Source: Vibrio aerogenes
Lineage (GTDB): Bacteria; Pseudomonadota; Gammaproteobacteria; Enterobacterales; Vibrionaceae
Assembly (NCBI RefSeq): GCF_024346755.1
Contig: NZ_AP024861.1
Span: forward strand, 1,550,001 to 1,614,000
Length of the DNA: 64,000 nt
Direction: 5' to 3'
The notes under the pieces were generated by a model, which was not told where the DNA came from, ran no database searches, and was given only the letters and a program-made list of their open reading frames with translations. Both the position numbers and the translations under genes were made by a program. This document shows, piece after piece, positions 49,439-60,006 of this stretch (position 1 is its first letter; each line of letters starts with the position of its first letter).

Positions 49439-49939
49439 TTATGCACTTAAAATCTTCAGAAATTCTGCTGTTGAAAGGTGGTATTGGCGGGGGCAGCTCT
49501 TCCAGGAAGCCAGCATGCGCCGGTATTTATCAAGCATTGTTACCTGACTGTTGAAATGATGATCACCTTTGTCAAATTGTGTATACAGACCTTCTGAATC
49601 GACCAGAAAACGGACATAATGAACCAGCTGTGGTTCAGTTGATAAATCAAATCCTAAAAACTGCAAGCGTCGATCATCGATTTCACTCTGATCTTGTCCG
49701 GACAGAAGCTTATATGATTCCTGCATGGCATGATACATTTCCATAATATCAATAATTTCTCGGCATGCATCTTCAGACATACAGCCAAATTCTTTGTTCA
49801 GCTCACGCATATGCAGTGCATAGCCCCGTTCTACAATTGTCTGAAACCTTTTATATTTTTCAGCATTAGCGGGGTCTAACTGAGTCATCAGACGATACTG
49901 ATTTGATAAGATGAGGCGTTGAGCGTTAGTCATTTCCAT
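49439..49939 (-). CDS. yfbU: YfbU family protein
   Basis: The 166-residue UPF0304/YfbU family, very close in length to E. coli YfbU (164) and beginning with the same [15 protein letters not shown]. Other shared segments: [28 protein letters not shown]. The function is unknown, though E. coli YfbU overexpression is associated with growth arrest. Small cytoplasmic helical protein, no known motif. It is in its own transcription unit between the stress cluster and pflA. Confidence 0.95.
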   Translation of the reverse strand: MEMTNAQRLILSNQYRLMTQLDPANAEKYKRFQTIVERGYALHMRELNKEFGCMSEDACREIIDIMEMYHAMQESYKLLSGQDQSEIDDRRLQFLGFDLSTEPQLVHYVRFLVDSEGLYTQFDKGDHHFNSQVTMLDKYRRMLASWKSCPRQYHLSTAEFLKILSA

Positions 49940-50166
49940 AACAAAATCCTACTCTTTATTTGAAGATTAATATGATTTCAGAATAACGTCTTTTTCGTGC
50001 CTGAAACATGATCTCAACACAGATTTAATTCATTTATCATCTGGGTAACTTTGTCTTTTTCTTAAAAGGAAACGCTCCCGGGCTGTTGGCCTGAGAGCGT
50101 TAAAAATAAAGTTGAAATGATAAAATACTCAGAGAATAAGACAGTGTTTTGCAAATAAGCCCGCTT

Positions 50167-50907
50167 TTAATATTTAACCTGACTGTGATACTGACTTAAC
50201 ACGGATACGATTTTATCCATCGTCTCTGCCGTAGGTGGTTCAACGCCTTCCAGAGGATATGTTTCACCCATGGCTTCCCATTTATGTGCACCTAATTTGT
50301 GATATGGCAACAATTCTATCTTCTCAATATTATCCATATCCTGAATAAACTGCCCAAGCAGATGTGCTGATTCTTCGTCATCGGTATATCCGGGCACAAC
50401 GACGTAACGTATCCACGTTGTTTGTCCTTTGGTATGCAGGTAGCGGGCAAAATCGAGCGTCCGTTTATTGGAAACACCAATAAACTTCTGATGGATCTCA
50501 TCTTTCATATGCTTGATATCAAGCATGACCAGATCAGTCACATCCAACACCTCATCAATCACAGGGGTGTACTTACGGATGTATCCATTGGTATCGAGAC
50601 AAGTATGTATTCCTTCGCTTTTTGCCGCTGTGAAAAAGTCGCGGACAAATTCCGGCTGAAGCATCGCCTCACCACCAGAACAAGTGATACCACCACCTGA
50701 AGCATTCATGAAATGACGGTATGTTTTTACTTCTTTAATGATTTCTTCAACTGTGACTATCTTTCCCGTATGTGTATCCCAGGTATCTCTGTTATGGCAA
50801 TACATACAGCGCATTAAGCATCCCTGCATAAAAACAATAAAACGGATACCCGGGCCATCGACAGTGCCACATGACTCAAAAGAATGAATACGACCAGTAG
50901 TTGACAT
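50167..50907 (-). CDS. pflA: Pyruvate formate-lyase activating enzyme PflA
   Basis: Radical-SAM enzyme that generates the glycyl radical on PflB. The 246 residues have the cluster motif CLMRCMYC (Cys30, Cys34, Cys37), CxxxCxxC, and the start [22 protein letters not shown]. The partner pflB lies on the same strand at 53249-55525, with a chemoreceptor gene between them on the opposite strand, so pflA probably has its own promoter in the region 50908-51291. Confidence 0.95.
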   Translation of the reverse strand: MSTTGRIHSFESCGTVDGPGIRFIVFMQGCLMRCMYCHNRDTWDTHTGKIVTVEEIIKEVKTYRHFMNASGGGITCSGGEAMLQPEFVRDFFTAAKSEGIHTCLDTNGYIRKYTPVIDEVLDVTDLVMLDIKHMKDEIHQKFIGVSNKRTLDFARYLHTKGQTTWIRYVVVPGYTDDEESAHLLGQFIQDMDNIEKIELLPYHKLGAHKWEAMGETYPLEGVEPPTAETMDKIVSVLSQYHSQVKY

Positions 50908-51291
50908 ATTGAAATCTCATTAGCTGAATTATCCGTTATTTTATTACATTTTCATAAGATTACATAGGGGCTGCTGTACTTGTGACGACTTATTCAAGAG
51001 AAGAATATTGGCTGATGTTTGTGACCTGTTCAAACTCTGGGCAACTTCTGTGGAAATTAACCATGGATGCATTGATGGCACAGACGCTACCGGATTATCT
51101 CTGTGTCGATCCGCGCTTTTGTAAGTCAGCAGAATCGACCAGAGTCCCCATGTAAATATGTAAATATGTAAATATGTAAATATTTTTGTGATATTTGTTA
51201 AATAAATGTATCTTAATGTCAGGCTGAGTCGGGGGAATCGACACCTACAGGATGTACTGTGGTTTAGAGGGATATAAGGGAATCACTTATC
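50908..51291. other. pflA-chemoreceptor divergent intergenic region
   Basis: About 384 bases holding divergent promoter regions. It contains four perfect tandem copies of an 8-bp unit at 51150-51181. A 57-codon frame with GTG start (50982-51155), whose stop overlaps the first repeat copy, has a possible AGGGG site 11 bases upstream and no recognisable family; I do not accept it as a gene. AT-rich toward the chemoreceptor. Confidence 0.6.
51150..51181 (+). repeat. Four tandem copies of the 8-bp unit ATGTAAAT
   Basis: Perfect copies at 51150-51157, 51158-51165, 51166-51173 and 51174-51181. They lie about 110 bases upstream of the chemoreceptor start, outside any accepted gene. Such a short perfect array can change length by slippage and may tune promoter activity. 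Confidence 0.95.
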
Positions 51292-53172
51292 ATGGATGTA
51301 CTGAAGTTATCACAGAAACAGAAGAATACGGTTTTCATTATTATTTTATGCTGTGGCTTTGTGCTTATGGGGCTTTTTATTGCACAAAAGTTATCGAGTA
51401 TGTCCGCTTATTATGAGCAGAGTGGAAAAGTAGCGCATGAAGAAGTAACACTTTTTGCCACACATACCAAGCTATTGTCTCTTGCCGCAGGTAGAAATGA
51501 AGTGCTGGCAAAAGACATCAGTCATGTTTCAAAAGACTTAGACGCTTTAGTGAAAGATGTGTCTTTAGATGCACAATTTCTGCAGACGATATCCCTGCAT
51601 CGTGAGAGTGAACAAATTCGTGATGCGATTATGCAGTTTGAAAGCAGTATGAAGCCATGGCTCAAAATAAAGTCAGAGCTGGGGTTTAGTGTTAAAGAAG
51701 GACAACTGGCTATTTTGTCCGAATTATCTCATACGATTGAAGAAAAGATCGAAGAAACAGGTATGGTGACAATTCGTTCTGATTTCAGGGCAATGATTAA
51801 AGCACAGCAAAATTATTTACTGGCACCTGGTGAGCAGCATATGAAGCTGTTTAATCGTGCAATGGCCATGTTTGTCAATACATCAAAATCTTATGCAACA
51901 TATGGGATTTACAAGCAGGAGATAGAGCAGTACAAGCAGGTCTTTGTCAGAATCGGTGAGCTTTCACAACAATTGCAGGCAATAGAAGCGAAATTATCTA
52001 AAGCAGAAAAGGTTGCCCAGTCAGTGATTCACGAAGTGTCTCAAAAAATGATGTCAGTGAGTCAGGAATATAAGGTTCAGGCACAAGCGGAGGCATCCCA
52101 GACGATGTGGTCAGTTTTGGTTGCCTGTGCTGCTTTAGCTACCATGACGATAACAATTTTCTGGGCACAAAATATTTCTTTTACACGCGTTTTGGATCAG
52201 ATTAAAAACGTTCTTGAAAATCTCTCCAAAGGTGACTTATCGCAACGACTGGATATTTCGACGAACAGTAAAGATGAATTCAATCAGTTGGCCGCTGCAA
52301 TTAATCGTAGCTGTATCAATTTGGGGGTGTTGGTGAAAAAAGTAAAAAAAAGCAGTCAGTACTTGTCTGGTGATGCTGCTGATTTGAATCAGAGTTTGGA
52401 TCGTCTGGTGGACTCTCAACTGGATATTGTTAATCAAACAGAAATGCTTGCTTCTGCGACAGAGCAGGTGAGTGTCACAGCAAAAGAAGTAAGCCAGTCC
52501 TTATCATTTGTTGCTGAGATTAGTCAGGATTCTACAAATGCTGCCCAAGAAGGTAGTCAGGTGATTAAAAGTGCCATTCATTCACTTGAAGAAGTTAATC
52601 AGATTCTGACATCGGCGGCTGCTCATATTAAACAGCTTGAGCAAGCTTCTGATAAGGTTGATTCTGTGATGGATATTATCAATTCTATTGCAGAGCAAAC
52701 GAATCTGTTGGCTTTAAATGCCGCTATTGAAGCTGCCCGTGCGGGAGAGCAGGGCAGAGGTTTCGCTGTTGTGGCTGATGAAGTCAGGAGTCTGGCAGTA
52801 CGAACAGTTGATGCTGTCTCGGATATTTCTGTAACCATTGAGACGATGAAGCGCGAAAGCACAGAAGTGATCCAGTTTATTGGTCAGTCAGAGCATTCAA
52901 TTCAATCGGGTCAGGAGAAAGGGAATGAAGCCATGCAAGCTCTGTCTCATATCACGGACAAGGCGACTGAAACGGCCAGCCAAACTGAAAATATATTTCT
53001 GTCAATGAAAGAGTTGGCGACAACCAGTCAGTCTATGGCAAATAATATGGCTCAAATATCTGATTCGATGAAAAATCTGGAAGAGGATAATGAGAAGCTA
53101 AGAAATACCAGCAGGCTTGTTGAGCAACGATCTTCTGATTTATCCAAAGATTGTCAGCAGTTTTTGTTATAG
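51292..53172 (+). CDS. Methyl-accepting chemotaxis protein
   Basis: The 626 residues have a transmembrane helix (about 14-32), a periplasmic ligand domain (about 33-270, all-helical, HBM-like in length), a second helix (about 272-295), a HAMP region (about 295-348) and a cytoplasmic signalling domain with the conserved hairpin tip [20 protein letters not shown] and [19 protein letters not shown]. It lies between pflA and pflB on the opposite strand, which suggests but does not prove a role in sensing something linked to fermentation or redox. Ligand unknown. Confidence 0.93.
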   Translation: MDVLKLSQKQKNTVFIIILCCGFVLMGLFIAQKLSSMSAYYEQSGKVAHEEVTLFATHTKLLSLAAGRNEVLAKDISHVSKDLDALVKDVSLDAQFLQTISLHRESEQIRDAIMQFESSMKPWLKIKSELGFSVKEGQLAILSELSHTIEEKIEETGMVTIRSDFRAMIKAQQNYLLAPGEQHMKLFNRAMAMFVNTSKSYATYGIYKQEIEQYKQVFVRIGELSQQLQAIEAKLSKAEKVAQSVIHEVSQKMMSVSQEYKVQAQAEASQTMWSVLVACAALATMTITIFWAQNISFTRVLDQIKNVLENLSKGDLSQRLDISTNSKDEFNQLAAAINRSCINLGVLVKKVKKSSQYLSGDAADLNQSLDRLVDSQLDIVNQTEMLASATEQVSVTAKEVSQSLSFVAEISQDSTNAAQEGSQVIKSAIHSLEEVNQILTSAAAHIKQLEQASDKVDSVMDIINSIAEQTNLLALNAAIEAARAGEQGRGFAVVADEVRSLAVRTVDAVSDISVTIETMKRESTEVIQFIGQSEHSIQSGQEKGNEAMQALSHITDKATETASQTENIFLSMKELATTSQSMANNMAQISDSMKNLEEDNEKLRNTSRLVEQRSSDLSKDCQQFLL

Positions 53173-53197
53173 ACATTTTTCAGAAGAGAAGATGTAT

Positions 53198-53224
53198 AAA
53201 AAAGCTCCCATATCGGGAGCTTTT
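53198..53224. terminator. Bidirectional terminator between the chemoreceptor and pflB
   Basis: GCTCCC (53204-53209) pairs with GGGAGC (53215-53220), loop ATATC, flanked by AAAAAA and TTTT. It serves the plus-strand chemoreceptor and the minus-strand pflB. Confidence 0.88.
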
Positions 53225-53248
53225 ATAATGATGCACTGAATTTTCTGA

Positions 53249-55525
53249 TTACATAGTTTCAGTAAATGTACGGGCAATTACATCTGCTTGCTGTTCAGCA
53301 GTCAGAGAGTTGAAGCGTACAGCATATCCTGAAACACGAATGGTTAATTGTGGATATTTTTCAGGGTGTTTCACTGCATCTTCCAGTGTTTCACGATTCA
53401 ATACGTTCACGTTCAGGTGTTGGCCACCTTCGACACTTGATTCGTGGTGGAAGTAACCATCCATCAAGCCTGCAAGGTTAGAACGTTGTGAATCCATATC
53501 TTTACCTAAAGCATTAGGTACGATAGAGAACGTATAAGAAATCCCGTCTTTTGCGTGAGCAAATGGTAATTTACCGACTGAAGTCAGGGATGCAACTGCA
53601 CCTTTTTCATCACGGCCGTGCATTGGGTTTGCACCAGGACCGAATGGAGCGCCTGCACGACGGCCATCAGGTGTATTACCTGTTTTCTTACCATAAACCA
53701 CGTTTGAAGTGATTGTCAGGATAGACTGAGTTGGAATCGCATCACGGTAAGTTTTCAGTGAACGGATTTTGGTCATGAATGTTTCAACTAACTGACATGC
53801 GATGTCATCAACACGTGAGTCGTTGTTACCGAATTTTGGATAATCGCCTTCGATCTTGAAGTCAACAGCAACGCCATCTTCATCACGAATCGGTGTTACT
53901 TTTGCGTATTTAATCGCAGACAGAGAGTCAGCTGCAACAGAAAGACCCGCGATACCACATGCCATTGTGCGTTTTACATTGAGATCATGCAGTGCCATCA
54001 GTGATGCTTCGTAGCTGTATTTATCATGCATGAAGTGAATCGCATTCAGAGCTGTGACATATTGTTTTGCCAACCAGTCCATGAAGTGATCCATTTTCTC
54101 CCAAAGCTCATCATAATCCAGAACTTCAGCAGTGATTTTTGGCATTTCAGGACCAACCTGCATTTTCGATTTTTCGTCTACACCGCCGTTGATGGTGTAA
54201 AGCATCGTTTTGGCAAGGTTTGCACGAGCACCGAAGAACTGCATTTGCTTACCAACAACCATTGGAGATACACAACAAGCAATTGCATAGTCATCAGAAT
54301 CAAAGTCCGGACGCATCAAGTCATCGTTTTCATATTGAATTGATGAAGTATCGATAGAAACTTTTGCACAGAATTTTTTGAAGCCTTCTGGCAGTTGCTC
54401 AGACCAAAGAACAGTAATGTTTGGCTCAGGAGATGGCCCCATTGTGTACAAGCTGTTCAGGAAGCGGAAGTTTGTACGTGAAACCAAAGTGCGTCCGTCA
54501 AGACCCATACCACCGACAGATTCTGTTGCCCAGATTGGGTCGCCAGAGAACAAATCATCATATTCTGGTGTACGCAGGAAGCGAACCATACGCAGTTTCA
54601 TCACGAAATGGTCGATCATTTCCTGAGCTTGTTCTTCTGTAATTTTTCCGGCCGCGATATCGCGCTCAATGAAAATATCCAGGAATGTAGAAGTACGGCC
54701 CAGAGACATTGCTGCACCATTTTGAGATTTAACAGCAGCCAGATAACCGAAGTAAGTCCATTGGATTGCTTCTTGTGCAGTTTGAGCAGGACGTGAAATG
54801 TCACAACCGTATTTTGCAGCCATCTCTTTAATTTGACCCAGAGCACGGTGTTGCTCAGCAACTTCTTCACGCAGTTGAATCGTTGCTTGCAGGTCTTCGC
54901 CATTTTCCATTTTCTCTTGCAGAGAAGTGAATTGAGCGAATTTATCTTTCATCAGGTAATCAATACCGTAAAGTGCAATACGACGATAGTCACCGATGAT
55001 ACGGCCACGGCCATATGCATCTGGCAAACCAGTCAGAACACCGGATTTACGACATTTCAGAATAGATGGTGTATAGACATCGAAAACACCTTGGTTATGT
55101 GTTTTACGATATTCAGAATAGATTTTACTGACTTGAGGATCCAGCTCACGACCATATGTATGGCATGAGCCTTCGATCATACGGATGCCGCCGTTAGGGA
55201 TAATCGCACGTTTCAGCGGTGCATCAGTCTGAAGACCTACGATTTTTTCCAGATCTTTGTTAATGTATCCGGCATCGTGCGAAGTAATGGTAGAAATAAC
55301 GGAAGTATCGAAATCAACAGGAGCGTGAGTAGAGTTTTCCTGTTTGATGCCTTCCATTACCTGAGCCCAAAGCTTTTGTGTTGCTTCAGTACCCTCAGAA
55401 ACCAGGAAAGATTCATCACCTTCATATGGAGTGTAATTTTTTTGAATAAAATCACGAACGTTAACTTCGTTTTGCCAGTCTCCAGCAGCAAAACCTTCCC
55501 AAGCTGTAGCAAATTGCTCTGCCAT
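53249..55525 (-). CDS. pflB: Formate C-acetyltransferase (pyruvate formate-lyase)
   Basis: Glycyl-radical enzyme that converts pyruvate and CoA to acetyl-CoA and formate under anaerobiosis. The 758 residues have the active-site cysteine pair Cys417/Cys418 (AIACCVSPM) and the radical Gly733 in [13 protein letters not shown] use the ATG at 55525, preceded by AGGTAGG; an in-frame upstream extension would add about 15 residues and is unsupported. Codon use is that of a highly expressed gene. The activator gene pflA is 2.3 kb away on the same strand. Confidence 0.97.
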   Translation of the reverse strand: MAEQFATAWEGFAAGDWQNEVNVRDFIQKNYTPYEGDESFLVSEGTEATQKLWAQVMEGIKQENSTHAPVDFDTSVISTITSHDAGYINKDLEKIVGLQTDAPLKRAIIPNGGIRMIEGSCHTYGRELDPQVSKIYSEYRKTHNQGVFDVYTPSILKCRKSGVLTGLPDAYGRGRIIGDYRRIALYGIDYLMKDKFAQFTSLQEKMENGEDLQATIQLREEVAEQHRALGQIKEMAAKYGCDISRPAQTAQEAIQWTYFGYLAAVKSQNGAAMSLGRTSTFLDIFIERDIAAGKITEEQAQEMIDHFVMKLRMVRFLRTPEYDDLFSGDPIWATESVGGMGLDGRTLVSRTNFRFLNSLYTMGPSPEPNITVLWSEQLPEGFKKFCAKVSIDTSSIQYENDDLMRPDFDSDDYAIACCVSPMVVGKQMQFFGARANLAKTMLYTINGGVDEKSKMQVGPEMPKITAEVLDYDELWEKMDHFMDWLAKQYVTALNAIHFMHDKYSYEASLMALHDLNVKRTMACGIAGLSVAADSLSAIKYAKVTPIRDEDGVAVDFKIEGDYPKFGNNDSRVDDIACQLVETFMTKIRSLKTYRDAIPTQSILTITSNVVYGKKTGNTPDGRRAGAPFGPGANPMHGRDEKGAVASLTSVGKLPFAHAKDGISYTFSIVPNALGKDMDSQRSNLAGLMDGYFHHESSVEGGQHLNVNVLNRETLEDAVKHPEKYPQLTIRVSGYAVRFNSLTAEQQADVIARTFTETM

Positions 55526-56045
55526 GATATACCTACCTTTAATGAGTAGAGAAAAACACGTACTGACCATAGCCGTTGAGCCAGCTAACCTTTAACAACA
55601 GGAAGTCAGTACACTCTTCGAATAAAAATATGAATAAACAATTCAATATGAATCTGACTGTTTATTGATATTATCACTCTTAAGTCCTGTTCACCGTGAC
55701 GAAGTCAGCTTAGATTAAAAAAAAAGACAAACCTTAAACTAAATCAATAAAACTTAAAAAATTGAAATAAATAGTGAATGATAATTCATCAGTCCCGGTA
55801 TTAAGCACGCTTAAATCAGGAATATTCCCTTAAGTTTAGACATTACTCCCATACCCGGTTGTTCTATGTTAAGAAAGTGATATAAATTTATTGATTTTTT
55901 GTTGCGTGAGCTGTGAGGGCACAAGACCCGGAAAGGGACTTATATGAGACAGAATATCTCATATAAGTAATTACTTTCAAAGATAAACACGCTCTAAGGT
56001 CAACAGAACCTAAATATATTGAAAAATTATCAGGATAGATAATAT
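55526..56045. other. pflB leader region and xthA-pflB intergenic gap
   Basis: About 520 bases, AT-rich, carrying the pflB promoter region and leader. An 8-bp inverted repeat, GTACTGAC (55560-55567) and GTCAGTAC (55605-55612), could fold the leader. A TTGAT..ATCA dyad at 55665-55677 resembles an FNR box with a spacer one base short. A perfect 12-bp-arm dyad is at 55938-55968. No gene is visible. Confidence 0.6.
55938..55968. repeat. Perfect 12-bp-arm dyad upstream of pflB
   Basis: ACTTATATGAGA (55938-55949), 7-base spacer, TCTCATATAAGT (55957-55968). AT-rich and without a T run, so more operator-like than terminator-like. It is 78 bases past the xthA stop and 412 bases upstream of the pflB start. 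Confidence 0.85.
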
Positions 56046-56852
56046 TTATACATTAAATGTTGCCCATATCGGAGCATGGTCTGATGGTTTCTCTAGTCCC
56101 CGGAGTTCATAATCAATATCAGACTCGACACAACTTACCGTCAGGCTTTTTGTTGCAAGAATTGCATCAATGCGCAATCCCCTGTTGTCATCAAAACCAC
56201 GGGAACGGTAATCAAACCATGAGTATCTGTCTTCGGTGTCTGGATGAATATGGCGATATGTATCCGTTAAACCCCAGTCTAATAATGTGGAGAGCCACTC
56301 CCTTTCTTCCGGCTGGAAAGAGCATTTCCCGGTTTTCAACCATCTTTTCCGGTTCACTTCACCGATACCTATATCAATATCAGCAGGGCTGATATTGATA
56401 TCTCCCATGATAATCATCTTTTCTTCCGGATTGTGTGCCTTCAGATAAGACATCAGATCCTTAAAAAATTGCCTTTTATAAGGAAACTTTGTTTCATGAG
56501 CGATGTTTTCTCCCTGAGGGAAATAGCCATTCAGGATTTTTACGGTACTCCCATCCTGCATTTGAAAAGTACCGATGATCATTCTTTTCTGATGTTCGTC
56601 TGTGTCTGATGGAAAGCCATATTCCACTTTCACTGGTGATTGTCTGGACAGCAATGCAACACCATAATGTGCTTTTTGCCCATGATAAAAAACTTCATAT
56701 CCCATGGCTTTGAGTTGTGCTTCAGGAAAAGCATCATTATGAACTTTGATCTCCTGTAATCCGATAATATCGGGTTGATGTTTATCTATGAGTGCCTGAA
56801 GTTGAGGAATGCGGGCCCGCAGGCCATTAATATTGAAGCTGACGACTTTCAT
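56046..56852 (-). CDS. xthA: Exodeoxyribonuclease III
   Basis: AP endonuclease and 3'-5' exonuclease of base excision repair. The 268 residues have the exonuclease III signatures: [24 protein letters not shown] with Glu34, GDINISP, and the SDHAPI end with His. Length matches E. coli (268). The gene runs toward the pflB leader with no terminator seen and may share a transcript end with the dyad at 55938-55968. Confidence 0.96.
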   Translation of the reverse strand: MKVVSFNINGLRARIPQLQALIDKHQPDIIGLQEIKVHNDAFPEAQLKAMGYEVFYHGQKAHYGVALLSRQSPVKVEYGFPSDTDEHQKRMIIGTFQMQDGSTVKILNGYFPQGENIAHETKFPYKRQFFKDLMSYLKAHNPEEKMIIMGDINISPADIDIGIGEVNRKRWLKTGKCSFQPEEREWLSTLLDWGLTDTYRHIHPDTEDRYSWFDYRSRGFDDNRGLRIDAILATKSLTVSCVESDIDYELRGLEKPSDHAPIWATFNV

Positions 56853-56885
56853 GGTAATTGTCCTTATAAACGATAGCTCAACCAG

Positions 56886-57074
56886 CTATTGTTTTATTGT
56901 TTTTTCGGGAGCTGCAGCGGTGATTTTTCTTTCGAGATCATGCCTGACAATCTGTAGTGCCTCAAGTGCTGTTACAGGATCCACTTCATTTGCTTCCAAT
57001 AAATAAATCAAATCAACCGCCAGTTGAATCGCTTTAGGCGCTTCTTCAATTGGTTGAACCGGGTGAGCCATCAT
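56886..57074 (-). CDS. ybaM: YbaM family small protein (DUF2496)
   Basis: A 62-residue acidic helical protein with the DUF2496 pattern AIQLAVDLIYLLEANEVDP and ALEALQIVRHDLERK, similar to E. coli YbaM. No catalytic motif. Two adjacent ATG codons (57074 and 57071); GGAG lies 4 or 7 bases before them, so the second may be the true start. Function unknown. It is 33 bases upstream of xthA. Confidence 0.85.
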   Translation of the reverse strand: MMAHPVQPIEEAPKAIQLAVDLIYLLEANEVDPVTALEALQIVRHDLERKITAAAPEKTIKQ

Positions 57075-57127
57075 TCTTCTCCTTTCACGTCAGGATCAAT
57101 AGATCTGAATATGTTGTGTATCTGAAA

Positions 57128-57907
57128 CTATAAGGTATCAAACCAGGCATGATATGCGAGCCGTATAGCAAGGATGCTGACAACAATAATGAAAACAGGT
57201 CTGATAAATGGAGAGCCAAAACGAATGGCGGAATGCGCACCGACATAAGCGCCTATCATCAGGCAAAATCCCATCACCAAACCAAGCACCCAGTTGATAT
57301 GGCCAAGTATGGCAAAGGTAATCAGGGAAGTCATATTGCTTGTAAAGTTCATTGCTTTTGCAAGTCCGGAAGAGAATAAGATGTTCAGACGGTATAAAGC
57401 CATTGAGGAGACGACCCAGAAGGCGCCGGTTCCTGGTCCGGCTATTCCATCATAGAATCCCAGCGTGAGCCCCTGAATGATTTGTTTTATTTTCAGACAG
57501 GGCACATTCACTTTATCCGGATGATGCTTTCCATGTTTGGGATGATAAAAAATGGTATAAAGAGCGGCCAGTAAAATAATCAGTGGCAAAAACTTTTCCA
57601 GCCAGGCCTTACTGATCAAATCAACGATGAGTGTACCAGTGATTGCCCCGGCTAACGTTGAAAAAAAGACATGTTTCCATTGCCGGGGTTTAAACATCTG
57701 CTTTTTATAATAAGTGATAGCTGCAGTTGACGTTGCAAAGGTGGCCGCAACTTTATTTGTACCAAGGGCAATATGAGGCGGTAGCCCAAGGGATAGTAGT
57801 GCAGGGACCGTGAGCAGTCCGCCCCCGCCAGCAACACCATCTATAAAACCGGCAATAAACGCAACTAATGCCAGCATAAGCAGTGTGACTGGCTCAAGAT
57901 ATTCCAT
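57128..57907 (-). CDS. TSUP-family sulfite/sulfonate permease (YfcA-like)
   Basis: A 259-residue membrane protein with about eight hydrophobic helices and the TSUP/DUF81 marks GFIDGVAGGGGLLTVPALL near the N-terminus and GFYDGIAGPGTGAFWV in the second half. Family members export or import sulfite, sulfonates or other small organosulfur compounds; substrate here is unknown. The downstream gene in transcription is ybaM. E. coli yfcA is a close relative by length and motif. Confidence 0.88.
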   Translation of the reverse strand: MEYLEPVTLLMLALVAFIAGFIDGVAGGGGLLTVPALLSLGLPPHIALGTNKVAATFATSTAAITYYKKQMFKPRQWKHVFFSTLAGAITGTLIVDLISKAWLEKFLPLIILLAALYTIFYHPKHGKHHPDKVNVPCLKIKQIIQGLTLGFYDGIAGPGTGAFWVVSSMALYRLNILFSSGLAKAMNFTSNMTSLITFAILGHINWVLGLVMGFCLMIGAYVGAHSAIRFGSPFIRPVFIIVVSILAIRLAYHAWFDTL

Positions 57908-57924
57908 TCAATATCAACCTTTGT

Positions 57925-60006
57925 TTATTCGTTGGTACCAATAATACGCTGAAACGGAGGCAGGGCATCAAGTAATGCTTTTCCATACCATTTTGTGATG
58001 ATGCGGCGGTCAAGAATGACTACTCTACCAGAATCATTTTCATTGCGCAGTAACCGGCCTACAGCCTGAATCAGTTTTCTGCTGGCTTCCGGAACGGTGA
58101 TTTGCATAAATGGATTACCACCTCTGGACTCGATATATTCGGCATGAGCTTGTTCAACGGGAGATGTTGGAACTGAAAACGGAATTTTGGTAATAACCAC
58201 ATTCTTTAACAGATTTCCGGGTAAATCCAAACCTTCAGAAAAGCTGTTTGTACCAAACAATATGGATGTTTTTTGCTTAGAAATGGCCTGAGAGTGCATT
58301 TGAAGAATTTTTGTCCGGGGCTTTTCCCCCTGTACCTGGCATAACCAACCATTTTTCTTGAATAAGATCTGAAGCTTTTCAGCCACCTGATTCATTTGCC
58401 AGTAGGATGAAAATAATATCAGATTCGCTTTTCTCTCCTCTATATACTGGGGTAAATGTTTTATCAGTTCCTGAGTATATTCTGGTGACTGAGGCTCTGC
58501 CGGAAAATGAGGAATAAATAGCTGACCTTTTTTTGCAAAATCAAAAGGGGAGGATAGGGCCAGAAAACGGGTGCCTTCCTTATCATTCAGACTAATACCT
58601 GACTGGTGGCAGAAAAAGGAGAAAGAGTTTAGTGCCCGGAGAGTTGCAGAAACGGCAATTGCGCCTGAACACCGGCTCCACAATTGCTGGTCAAGTTTCC
58701 AGCCAATTTCTATCGGGGAGACATTCACGACATAATCACCAGGATGTTCCTCATTAATGCTCAGCCAGCGGGCTAAAGGTGCACCATTTTCTCTGTCCGG
58801 TTCTGCCATCATCGTCCAGACTCTTGCCAGATTATCAAGTCTTTGAAGAAAAAAGCTGAGCTCAGCCAGAACAGGAGCACTCTGATGTGAAGAGAGTTCT
58901 CCTTCCTTTATACGTTCGCTAATTAAGTCAGCTATTTTCCCTGTTGCCTGATAAGTTTGATTCGCTGCTTTTTTTAAGTGCACAGCTTCATCTGCAAGCC
59001 AGGCAGGAAGCTCTCCGTGTTCAAAACGGATACTGCCATCTTCAAATTGTTCCGGGATAATTTGCTGGCTAATCTGATTCAGAGACGGAATTAAGACCTG
59101 AATATTTTTTGAAATTTCGTCTTTAAACCTGAAAGCTCTTTGTTCATCGGTTAATTGTATCCATTTTCCGGCAGACTGATTGAGGGTTTCCAGCCAGCCA
59201 GCAGCACCTTTCAGTGACGCTGATGCAGCAGCATGCTCTCTGGCAACATGGTATAAATGATGCGCTTCATCAAAGACATAGATTGACTGTTCAGGCTCCG
59301 GGAGAATCACACCTCCGCCCAGATCTGCATCTGCCATTACCAGACTATGATTGGCAATAATAATATCTGCACTGCTTAATTCTGCCCGTGCCTGATGAAA
59401 AGGACATTTTCTGTGAGCTGAAAATGCGGCGTTACAGCTTTGTTTATCACTAACAATCAATTGCCATTGTTTGGTATCGACAGGTTTTTCCCAGTTGTCA
59501 ATATCACCGTCCCATTTTCCTGCTGACAGCTTGTCATACATGTGCTGGAATAAATCCATATTGGAATCAGATTGAGTGCCAATAAATAAAGAAGCCTGAG
59601 AAGAGTCCTGACTGCACACCGATGCTAATTTTTCCAGACAACAGTACCGTTGTCTGCCTTTTGCAATCCGGAATTGGAACTCTAAATCGCTTAATCGACG
59701 GTATAGTGGTAAATCTTTATTCACAAGCTGTTCTTGTAACGCAACCGTCGCTGTAGAAATAATTAAAGATTTATTGTTGAGGATAGCTACCGGAACTGCA
59801 CCCATCAGGTATGAGAGAGATTTGCCAATGCCGGTTCCAGCCTCAGCAACCAGCATTCTGTTTTTTTCATGGTAACTGCCACAAAGCGTTTTTGCGATTT
59901 CTGCGATCAGGTAATTTTGCCCGCGGCGGGGGATGAATTTATCCATTTGTATCTGCAGGTTTTGATAGCTCTTACGTATCGATTCCTGAATCTGCCTGGT
60001 TAGCAT
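57925..60006 (-). CDS. dinG: ATP-dependent DNA helicase DinG
   Basis: Superfamily 2 5'-3' helicase of the XPD class that unwinds R-loops, D-loops and G-quadruplexes. The 693 residues have Walker A EAGTGIGKS (54-63), the DEAH box (246-249) and the C-terminal QAVGRLLRNENDSG motif. XPD-class enzymes bind an Fe-S cluster through four cysteines (E. coli 120, 194, 199, 205). Here Cys122/Cys123 are adjacent (RYCC), with Cys191 and Cys201, and the middle cysteine is absent, so cluster ligation may differ. Start at 60006 follows GAGGT by 6 bases. Confidence 0.93.
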   Translation of the reverse strand: MLTRQIQESIRKSYQNLQIQMDKFIPRRGQNYLIAEIAKTLCGSYHEKNRMLVAEAGTGIGKSLSYLMGAVPVAILNNKSLIISTATVALQEQLVNKDLPLYRRLSDLEFQFRIAKGRQRYCCLEKLASVCSQDSSQASLFIGTQSDSNMDLFQHMYDKLSAGKWDGDIDNWEKPVDTKQWQLIVSDKQSCNAAFSAHRKCPFHQARAELSSADIIIANHSLVMADADLGGGVILPEPEQSIYVFDEAHHLYHVAREHAAASASLKGAAGWLETLNQSAGKWIQLTDEQRAFRFKDEISKNIQVLIPSLNQISQQIIPEQFEDGSIRFEHGELPAWLADEAVHLKKAANQTYQATGKIADLISERIKEGELSSHQSAPVLAELSFFLQRLDNLARVWTMMAEPDRENGAPLARWLSINEEHPGDYVVNVSPIEIGWKLDQQLWSRCSGAIAVSATLRALNSFSFFCHQSGISLNDKEGTRFLALSSPFDFAKKGQLFIPHFPAEPQSPEYTQELIKHLPQYIEERKANLILFSSYWQMNQVAEKLQILFKKNGWLCQVQGEKPRTKILQMHSQAISKQKTSILFGTNSFSEGLDLPGNLLKNVVITKIPFSVPTSPVEQAHAEYIESRGGNPFMQITVPEASRKLIQAVGRLLRNENDSGRVVILDRRIITKWYGKALLDALPPFQRIIGTNE

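Noticed and set aside
50982..51155. A 57-codon frame with a GTG start ending in the tandem repeats
   Set aside because: The possible AGGGG site is too far (11 bases), no family is recognised, and the stop depends on the repeat array. Random open frames of this size are expected in a gap of this length.
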